From Larix kaempferi (taxonomy: Eukaryota > Streptophyta > Pinopsida > Pinales > Pinaceae): 64,000 nucleotides of DNA. Of the stretch, positions 50,982 through 61,400 are shown piece by piece. Positions within the stretch are counted from its first letter, which is position 1. Every line of letters starts with the position of its first letter. Location of the stretch: assembly GCA_027924585.1 (NCBI GenBank), contig BSBM01000917.1, positions 8,857,501 through 8,921,500 on the forward strand, written 5' to 3'. The notes under the pieces were generated by a model. The model did not search any database, was not told the origin of the DNA, and was given only the letters and a program-made list of their open reading frames with translations. A program made the position numbers and the translations under genes.

Positions 50982-53080
50982 GCTGTGATTTTAAAAAACG
51001 GTGGAAGTAAGCTTTTCTTATTTCCGGACGCATGCGCAAACTATAGAAAGTCGTTATGACGTAGAATGTGCATACTTTGATGATTCCATTTATGAAATAA
51101 AACACATTTTCTAAAAACTCGTGTTTTTTAAGAAATCATGTAAACCTTCTAGAAGCTGTGATTTTAAAAAACGGGGGAAGTAAGCTTTTGTTATTTCCAA
51201 ACGCATGCGCAAACTATAGAAAGTCGTTGTGATGTAGAATGTGCATACTTTGTAGATTCCATTTATGAAATAAAACACATTTTCTAAAAACTCATTTTTT
51301 TTAAGAACTCATGTAAACCTTCTAGAAGCCGTGATTTTAAAAAACGGGGGAAGTAAGCTTTTCTTATTTCCGGACGCATGCGCAAACTATAGAAATTCGT
51401 TGTGAGGTAGAATGTGCATACTTTGTAGATTCAATTTATGAAATAAAACACATTTTCTAAAAACTCGTGTTTTTTACGAAATTATGTAAACCTTCTAGAA
51501 GCTGTGATTTTAAAAAACGGTGGAAGTAATCTTTTCTTATTTCCGGACGCATGCGTAAACTATAGAAAGTCGTTATGACGTAGAATGTGCATACTTTGTA
51601 GATTCCATTTATGAAATAAAACACATTTTCTAAAAACTCGTGTTTTTTAAGAAATCAGGTAAACCTTCTAGAAGCTGTGATTTTAAAAAACGGGGGAAGT
51701 AAGCTTTTCTTATTTCCCGACACATGAGCAAACTATAGAAAGTCATTGTGACGTAGAATGTGCATACTTTGTTGATTCCATTTATGAAATAAAACACATT
51801 TTCTAAAAACTCGTGTTTTTTAAGAAATCATGTAAACCTTCTAGAAGCTTTGATTTTGAAAAATGGGGGAAGTAAGATTTTCTTATTTCCGGACGAATGC
51901 GCAAACTATATAAAGTCGTTGTGACGTAGAATGTGCATACTTTGTTGATTCCATTTATGAAATAAAACACATTTTCTAAAAACTCGTGTTTTTTAAGAAA
52001 TCATGTAAACCTTCTAGAAGCTGTGATTTTAAAAAACGGGGGAAGTAAGCTCTTCTTATTTCCGGACGCATGCGCAAACTATAGAAAGTCGTTATGACAT
52101 AGAATGTGCATACTTTGTAGATTCCATTTATGAAATAAAACACATTTTCTGAAAACTCGTGTTTTTTACGAAATCATGTAAACCTTCTAGAAGCTGTGAT
52201 TTTAAAATACGGTGGAACTAAGCTTTTCTTATTTATGGACGCATGCGCAAACTATAGAAAGTCGTTATGACGTAGAATGTGCATACTTTGTTGATTCCAT
52301 TTATGAAATAAAACACATTTTCTAAAAATTCGTGTTTTTTAAGAAATTATGCAAACTTTCTAGAAGCTGTGATTTTAAAAAACGGTGGAAGTAAGCTTTT
52401 CTTATTTCCGGACGCATGCGCAAACTATAGAAAGTCGTTATGACGTAGAAAGTGCATACTTTTTTGATTCCATTTATGAAATAAAACACATTTTCTAAAA
52501 ACTCGTGTTTTTTAAGAAATCATGTAAACCTTCTAGAAGCTGTGATTTTAAAAGACGGGGGAAGTAAGCTTTTCTTATTTCCAAACGCATGCTCAAACTA
52601 TAGAAATTCATTATGACGTAGAATGTACATACTTTGTTGATTCCATTTTTGAAATAAAACACATTTTCTAAAAACTCGTGTTTTTTAATAAATCATGTAA
52701 ACCTTCTAGAAGCTGTGATTTTAAAAAACGGGGGAAGTAAGCTCTTCTTATTTCCGGACGCATGCGCAAACTATAGAAAGTCGTTATGACATAGAATGTG
52801 CATACTTTGTAGATTCCATTTATGAAATAAAACACATTTTCTAAAAACTCGTGTTTTTTAATAAATCATGTAAACCTTCTAGAAGCTGTGATTTTAAAAA
52901 ACGGGGGAAGTAAGCTTTTCTTATTTCCGGAAGAATGCGAAAACTATAGAAAGTCGTTATGACATAGAATGTGCATACTTTTTTGATTCAATTTATGAAA
53001 TAAAACACATTGTCTAAAAACTCGTGTTTTTTAAGAAATCATGTAAACCTTCTAGAAGCTGTGATTTTAAAAAACGGGGG
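50982..53080 (+). repeat. 31-monomer-offset duplication, copy 1 (cassette B, copy 2)
   Basis: From the LTR edge to about 53080 this region aligns with about 56341-58450 at exactly 5363 = 31 x 173 bp. Anchors are ACTCATTTTTTTTAAGAACTC (51291 / 56654), TTTAAAATAC (52201 / 57564), AAAAGACGGGGG (about 52550 / 57913) and CCATTTTTGAAATA. The homology also extends left of the LTR for roughly 150-250 bp. The copies differ at scattered bases and diverge after about 53080. Confidence 0.85.
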
Positions 53081-56000
53081 AAGTAAGCTTTTCTTATTTC
53101 TGGACGCATGCGCAAACTTTCGAAAGTTGTTATGACGTAGAATGTGCATACTTTGTAGATTCCATTTATGAAATAAAACATATTTTCTAAAAACTCGTGT
53201 TTTTTACGAAATCATGTAAACCTTCTAGAAGCTGTGATTTTAAAAAACGGTGGAAGTAAGCTTTTCTTATTTCCGGACGAATGCCCAAACTATAGAAAGT
53301 CGTTATGACGTAGAATGTGCATACTTTGTTGATTCCATTTATGAAATAAAACACATTTTCTAAAAACTCGTGTTTTTTACGAAATCATGTAAACCTTCTA
53401 GAAGCTGTGATTTGAAAAAACGAGGGAAGTAAGCTTTTCTTATTTCCAAACGCATGCGCAAACAATAGAAATTCGTTATGACGTAGAATGTGCATACTTT
53501 GTTGATTCCATTTATGAAATAAAACACATTTTCTAAAAACTCGTGTTTTTTAAGAAATCATGTAAACCTTCTAGAAGCTGTGATTTTAAAAAACGGGGGA
53601 AGTAAGCTTTTCTTATTTCCGGACGCGTGCGGAAACTATAGAAAGTCATTCTGACGTAGAATGTGCATACTTTGTAGATTCCATTTATGAAATAAAACAC
53701 ATTTTCTAAATACTCGTGTTTTTTACGAAATAATGTAAACCTTCTAGAAGCTGTGATTTTAAAAAACGGTGGAAGTAAGCTTTCGTTATTTCTGGATGCA
53801 TCTGCAAACTATAGAAAGTCGTTATGACGTAGAATGTGCATACTTTGTTGATTCCATTAATGAAATAAAACACATTTTCTAAAAACTAGTGTTTTTTAAG
53901 AAATCATGTAAACCTTCTGGAAGATGTGATTTTAAAAAACGGGAGAAGTAAGCTTTTCTTATTTCCGGACGCATGCGCAAACTATAGAAAGTCGTTATGA
54001 CGTAGAATGTGCATACTTTGTAGATTCCATTTATGAAATAAAACATATTTTATAAAAACTCGTGTTTTTTACGAAATCATGTAAACGTTCTAGAAGCTAT
54101 GATTTTAAAAAACGGTGGAAGTAAGCTTTTCTTATTTCGGGACGAATGCGCAAACTATAGAAAGTCGTTATGACGTAGAATGTGCATACTTTGTTGATTC
54201 CATTTATGAAATAAAAAACATTTTCTAAAAACTTGTGTTTTTTAAGAAATCATGTAAACCTTCTAGAAGCTGTGATTTTAAAAAACGGGGGAAGTAAGCT
54301 TTTCTTATTTCTGGACGCATGCGCAAACTATAGAAAGTCGTTATGACGTAGAATGTGCATACTTTGTAGATTCCATTTATGAAATAAAACATATTTTCGA
54401 AAAACTCGTGTTTTTTACGAAATCATGTAAACCTTCTAGAAGCTGTGATTTTAAAAAACGGTGGAAGTAAGCTTTTCTAAATTCCGGACGAATGCGCAAA
54501 CTATAGAAAGTCGTTATGACGTAGAATGTGTATACTTTGTTGATTCCATTTATGAAATAAAACACATTTTCTAAAAACTCGTGTTTTTCACGAAATCATG
54601 TAAACCTTCTAGAAGCTGTGATTTGAAAAAACGAGGGAAGTAAGCTTTTCTTATTTCCAAACGCATGCGCAAACAATAGAAATTCGTTATGACGTAGAAT
54701 GTGCATACTTTGTTGATTCCATTTATGAAATAAAACACATTTTCTAAAAACTCGTGTTTTTTACGAAATCATGTGAACCTTCTAGAAGCTATGATTTTAA
54801 AAAACGGTGGAAGTAAGCTTTTCTTATTTCCGGACGCATGCGCAAACTATAGAAAGTCATTATGACGTAGAATGTGAATACTTTGTTGATTCCATTTATG
54901 AAATAAAACACATTTTCTAAAAACTCATGTTTTTTAAGAAATTATGCAAACCTTCTAGAAGCTGTGATTTTAAAAAACGGTGGAAGTAAGCTTTTCTTAT
55001 TTCCAGACGAATGCGCAAACTATACAAAGTCGTTGTGACGTACAATGTGCATACTTTGTTGATTCCATTTATGAAATAAAACACATTTTCTAAAAACTCG
55101 TGTTTTTTAAGAAATCATGTAAACCTTCTAGAAGCTGTGATTTTAAAAAACGGTGGAAGTAAGCTTTTCTTATTTCCGGACGCATGCGCAAACTACAGAA
55201 AGTCGTTATGACGTAGAATGTGCATACTTTGTAGATTCCATTTATGAAATAAGACACATTTTCTAAAAACTCGTGTTTTTTACGAAATCATGTAAACCAT
55301 CTAGAAGCTGTGATTTTAAAAAACGGTGGAAGTAAGCTTTTCTTATTTCCGGACGCATCCGCAAACTATAGAAAGTCATTATGACGTAGAATGTGCATAC
55401 TTTGTTGATTCTATTTATGAAATAAAACACATTTTCTAAAAACTCATGTTTTTTAAGAAATCATGTAAACCTTCTAGAAGCTGTGATTTTAAAAAACGGG
55501 GGAAGTAAGCTTTTCTTATTTCCAAACGCATGCGCAAACTATAGAAGGTAATTATGATGTAGAATGTGCATACTTTGTTCATTCCATTTATGAAATAAAA
55601 CACATTTTCTAAAAACTCGTGTTTTTTACGAAATCATGTAAACCTTCTAGAAGCTGTGATTTTAAAAAATGGGGGAAGTAAGCTTTTCTTATTTCCAAAC
55701 GCATGCGCAAACTATAGAAAGTCGTTATGACGTAGAATGTGCATACTTTGTAGATTCCATTTATGAAATAAAACACATTTTCTGAAAACTCGTGTTTTTT
55801 ACGAAATCATGTAAACCTTCTAGAAGCTGTCATTTTAAAATACGGTGGAACTAAGCTTTTCTTATTTCTGGACGCATGCACAAACTATAGAAAGTCATTA
55901 TGACGTAGAATGTGCATACTTTGTTGATTCCATTTATGAAATAAAACACATTTTCTAAAAACTCGTGTTTTTTAAGAAATTATGCAAACCTTCTAGAAGC

Positions 56001-56179
56001 TGTGATTTTAAAAAACGGCGGAAGTAAGCTTTTCTTATTTCTGGACGCATGCGCAAACTATAGAAAGTCGTTATGACGTAGAATGTGCATACTTTGTTCA
56101 TTCCATTTATGAAATAAAACACATTTTCTAAAAACTCGTGTTTTTTACGAAATCATGTAAACCTTCTAGAAGCTGTGAT

Positions 56180-58450
56180 TTTAAAAAACGGTGAAAGTAA
56201 GCTTTTCTTATTTCCGGACGCATGCACAAACTATAGAAAGTCGTTATGACTTAGAATGTGCACACTTTGTAGATTCCATTTATGAAATAAAACACATTTT
56301 CTAAAAAAAGGTGTTTTTTACGAAATCATGTAAACCTTCTAGAAGCTGTGATTTTAAAAAACGGTGGAAGTAAGCTTTTCTTATTTCCGGACGCATGCGC
56401 AAACTATAGAAAGTCGTTATGACGTAGAATGTGCATACTTTGATGATTGCATTTATGAAATAAAACACATTTTCTAAAAACTCGTGTTTTTTAAGAAATC
56501 ATGTAAACCTTCTAGAAGCTGTGATTTTAAAAAACGGGGGAAGTAAGCTTTTGTTATTTCCAAACGCATGCGCAAACTATAGAAAGTCGTTGTGATGTAG
56601 AATGTGCATACTTTGTAGATTCCATTTATGAAATAAAACACATTTTCTAAAAACTCATTTTTTTTAAGAACTCATGTAAACCTTCTAGAAGCTGTGATTT
56701 TAAAAAACGGGGGAAGTAAGCTTTTCTTATTTCCGGACGCATGTGCAAACTATAGAAAGTCGTTGTGAGGTAGAATGTGCATACTTTGTAGATTCAATTT
56801 ATGAAATAAAACACATTTTCTAAAAACTGGTGTTTTTTACGAAATTATGTAAACCTTCCAGAAGCTGTGATTTTAAAAAACGGTGGAAGTAAGCTTTTCT
56901 TATTTCCGGACGCATGCGCAAACTATAGAAAGTCGTTATGACGTAGAATGTGCATACTTTGATGATTCCATTTATGAAATAAAACACATTTTCTAAAAAC
57001 TCGTGTTTTTTAAGAAATCATGTAAACCTTCTAGAAGCTGTGATTTTAAAAAACGGGGGAAGTAAGCTTTTCTTATTTCCCGACACATGAGCAAACTATA
57101 GAAAGTCGTTGTGACGTAGAATGTGCATACTTTGTTGATTCCATTTATGAAATAAAACACATTTTCTAAAAACTCGTGTTTTTTAAGAAATCATGTAAAC
57201 CTTCTAGAAGCTTTGATTTTGAAACATGGGGGAAGTAAGCTTTTCTTATTTCCGGACGAATGCGCAAACTATATAAAGTCATTGTGACGTAGAATGTGCA
57301 TACTTTGTTGATTCCATTTATGAAATAAAACAAATTTTCTAAAAACTCGTGTTTTTTAAGAAATCATGTAAACCTTCTAGAAGCTGTGATTTTAAAAAAC
57401 GGGGGAAGTAAGCTTTTCTTATTTCCGGACACATGCGCAAACTATAGAAAGTCGTTATGACGTAGAATGTGCAGACTTTGTAGATTCCATTTATGAAATA
57501 AAACACATTTTCTGAAAACTCGTGTTTTTTACGAAATCATGTAAACCTTCTAGAAGCTGTGATTTTAAAATACGGTGGAACTAAGCTTTTCTTATTTCTG
57601 CACGCATGCGCAAACTATAGAAAGTCGTTATGACGTAGAATGTGCATACTTTGTTGATTCCATTTATGAAATAAAACACATTTTCTAAAAATTCGTGTTT
57701 TTTAAGAAATTATGCAAACCTTCTAGAAGCTGTGATTTTAAAAAACGGTGGAAGTAAGCTTTTCTTATTTCCGGACACATGCGCAAACTATAGAAATTCG
57801 TTATGACGTAGAAAGTGCATACTTTTTTGATTCCATTTATGAAATAAAACACATTTTCTAAAAACTCGTGTTTTTTAAGAAATCATGTAAACCTTCTAGA
57901 AGCTGTGATTTTAAAAGACGGGGGAAGTAAGCTTTTCTTATTTCCAAACGCATGCTCAAACTATAGAAAGTCATTATGACGTAGAATGTACATACTTTGT
58001 TGATTCCATTTTTGAAATAAAACACATTTTCTAAAAACTCGTGTTTTTTAATAAATCATGTAAACCTTCTAGAAGCTGTGATTTTAAAAAACGGGGGAAG
58101 TAAGCTTTTCTTATTTCCGGACGCATGCGCAAACTATAGAAAGTCGTTATGACATAGAATGTGCATACTTTGTAGATTCCATTTATGAAATAAAACACAT
58201 TTTCTAAAAACTCGTGTTTTTTAATAAATCATGTAAACCTTCTAGAAGCTGTGATTTTAAAAAACGGGGGAAGTAAGCTTTTCTTATTTCCGGACGAATA
58301 CGAAAACTATAGAAAGTCGTTATGACATAGAATGTGCATACTTTTTTGATTCCATTTATGAAATAAAACACATTTTCTAAAAACTCGTGTTTTTTAAGAA
58401 ATCATGTAAACCTTCTAGAAGCTGTGATTTTAAAAAACGGGGGAAGTAAG
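56180..58450 (+). repeat. 31-monomer-offset duplication, copy 2 (contains cassette B, last copy)
   Basis: This is the partner of the region flanking the LTR. Its left end (GTGAAAGTAAGC, ATGCACAAAC, TATGACTTAG, CTAAAAAAAGGTG) matches the satellite just left of the LTR (about 50230-50377). It then continues without interruption into the sequence that matches the right side of the LTR, so it preserves the unfilled target site. Confidence 0.85.
56335..56339 (+). other. Paralogous empty site of the LTR insertion
   Basis: In the 31-monomer duplicate, CCTTC occurs once and runs directly into TAGAAGCTG. The upstream sequence shares the unusual CTAAAAAA(A)GGTGTTTTTT variant with the left flank of the LTR. 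The position is 5363 bp from the right target-site copy (50972-50976), the same offset as the downstream homology. It therefore represents the pre-insertion state. Confidence 0.88.
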
Positions 58451-61400
58451 CTTTTCTTATTTCCGGACACATGCGCAAATTATAAAAAGTCGTTATGACA
58501 TAGAATGTGCATACTTTGTAGATTCCATTTATGAAATAAAACACATTTTCTAAAAACTCGTGTTTTTTAATAAATCATGGAAACCTTCTAGAAGCTGTGA
58601 TTTTGAAAAACGGGGGAAGTAAGCTTTTCTTATTTCCGGACGAATGCGCAAACTATATAAAGTCATTGTGACGTAGAATGTGCATACTTTGTTGAATCCA
58701 TTTATGAAATAAAACACATTTTCTAAAAACTCATGTTTTTTAAGAAATCATGTAAACCTTCTAGAAGCTGTGATTTTAAAAAACGGGGGAAGTAATCTTT
58801 TCTTATTTCCAAACGCATGCTCAAACTATAGAAAGTCGTTATGACGTAGAATGTGCATACTTTGTTGATTCCATTTAAGAAATAAAACACATTTTCTAAA
58901 AACTCGTGTTTTTTAAGAAATCAAGTAAACCTTCTAGAAGCTGTGATTTTAAAAAACGGGGGAAGTAAGCTTTTCTTATTTCTGGACGCATGCGCAAACT
59001 ATAGAAAGTCGTTATGACGTAGAATGTGCATACTTTGTACATTCCATTTATGAAATAAAACATATTTTCTATAAACTCGTGTTTTTTACGAAATCATGTA
59101 AACCTTCTAGAAGCTGTGATTTTAAAAAACGGTGCAAGTAAGCTTTTCTTATTTCCGGACGAATGCGCAACCTATAGAAAGTCGTTATGACGTAGAATGT
59201 GCATACTTTGTTGATTCCATTTATGAAATAAAACACATTTTGTATAAACTCGTGTTTTTTAAGAAATCATGTAAACCTTGTAGAAGCTGTGATTTTGAAA
59301 AATGGTGGAAGTAAGCTTTTCTTATTTCTGGACGCATGCGCAAACTATAGAAAGTCGTTATGACGTAGAATGTGCATACTTTGTTGATTCCATTTATGAA
59401 ATAAAACACATTTTCTAAAAACTTGTGTTTTTTAAGAAATCATGTAAACCTTCTAGAAGCTGTGATTTTAAAAAACGGGGGATGTAAGCTTTTCTTATTT
59501 CCAAACGCATGCGCAAACTATAGAAATTCGTTATGACATAGAATCTGCATACTTTGTTGACTCCATTTATGAAATAAAACACATTTTCTAAAAACTCATG
59601 TTTTTTAAGAAATCATGTAAACCTTCTAGAAGCTGTGATTTTAAAAAACGGGGGAAGTAAGCTTTTCTTATTTCTAAACGCATGCGCAAACAATAGAAAT
59701 TCGTTATGATGTAGAATGTGCATACGTTGTTGATTCCATTTATGAGATAAAACACATTTTCTAAAAACTCGTGTTTTTTAAGAAATCATGTAAACCTTCT
59801 CGAAGGTGTGATTCTAAAAAACGGGGGAAGTAAGCTTTTCTTATTTCCAAACGCATGCGCCAACTATAGAAGGTCGTTATGATGTAGAATGTGCATACTT
59901 TTTTTATTCCATTTATGAAATAAAACACATTTTCTAAAAACTCGTGTTTTTTACGAAATCATGTAAACCTTCTAGAAGCTGTGATTTTAAAAAACGGGGA
60001 AAGTAAGCTTTTCTTATTTCCAAACGCATGCGCAAACTATAGAACGTCATTATGAAGTAGAATGTGCATACTTTGTTGATTCCATTTATTTAATAAAACA
60101 CATTTTCTAAAAACTCGTGTTTTTTAAGAAATCATGCAAAATTTCTAGAATCTGTGATTTGAAAAAACTGGGAAGGTAAGCTTTTCTTATTTTCGGACGC
60201 ATGCGCAAACTATAGAAAGTCGTTATGACGTAGAATGTGCATATTTTGTTGATTCCATTTATGAAATACAACACATTTTCTAAAAACTCGTGTTTTTTAA
60301 GAAATCATGTAAACCTTCTAGAAGCTGTGATTTTAAAAAACGGTGGAAGTAAGCTTTTCTTCTTTCTGGACGCATCCGCAAACTATAGAAAGTCGTTATG
60401 ACGTAGAATATGCATACTTTGTTGATCCTATTTATGAAATAGAACACATTTTCTAAAAACTCGTGTTTTTTAAGATATCATGTAAACCTTCTAGAAGCTG
60501 TGATTTTAAAAAACGAGGGAAGTAAGCTTTTCTTATTTCCAAACGCATGCGCAAACTATAGAAGGTCGTTATGATGTAGAATGTGCATACTTTGTTGATT
60601 CCATTTATGAAATAAAACACATTTTCTAAAAACTCGTGTTTTTTACGAAATCATGTAAACCTTCTAGAAGCTGTGATTTTAAAAAACGGGGGAAGTAAGC
60701 TTTTCTTATTTCCAAACGCATGCGCAAACTATAGAAAGTCGTTATGACGTAGAATGTGCATACTTTGTTGATTCCATTCATTTAATAAAACACATTTTCT
60801 AAAAACTCGTGTTTTTTAGGAAATCATGCAAAACTTCTAGAATCTATGATTTGAAAAAACTGGGGAGGTAAGATTTTCTTATTTCCGGACGCATGCGCAA
60901 ACTATAGAAAGTCGTTATGACATAGAATGTGCATACTTTGTTGATTCCATTTATGAAATAAAACACATTTTCTAAAAACTCGTGTTTTTTAAGAAGTCAT
61001 GTAAACCTTCTAGAAGCTGTGATTTTAAAAAATGGTGCAAGTAAGCTTTTCTTATTTCCGGATGCATGCGCAAACTATAGAAAGTCGTTATGACGTAGAA
61101 TGTGCATAGTTTGTTGATTCCAGTTATGAAATAAAACACATTTTCTAAAAACTCGTGTTTTTTAAGAAATCATGTAAACCTTCTAGAAGCTGTGATTTTA
61201 AAAAACGGGGGAAGTAAGATTTTCTTATTTCGGGACGCATGCGCAAACTATAGAAAGTCGTTGTGACGTAGAATATGAATACTTTGTAGATTCCATTTAT
61301 GAAATAAAACACATTTTCTAAAAACTCGCGTTTTTTACGAAATTATGTAAACCTTCTAGAAGCTGTGATTTTAAAAATCGGTGGAAGTAATCTTTTCTTA

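Noticed and set aside
1643-59409. Small open frames of 60-78 codons repeated along the array on both strands (for example 1643-1825 + and 12235-12471 -)
   Set aside because: They are readings of the satellite monomer itself, end wherever a monomer variant supplies a stop, and shift frame each repeat because 173 is not divisible by three. They occur only where a chance substitution or indel removes the usual stops, with no codon bias or recognisable domain.
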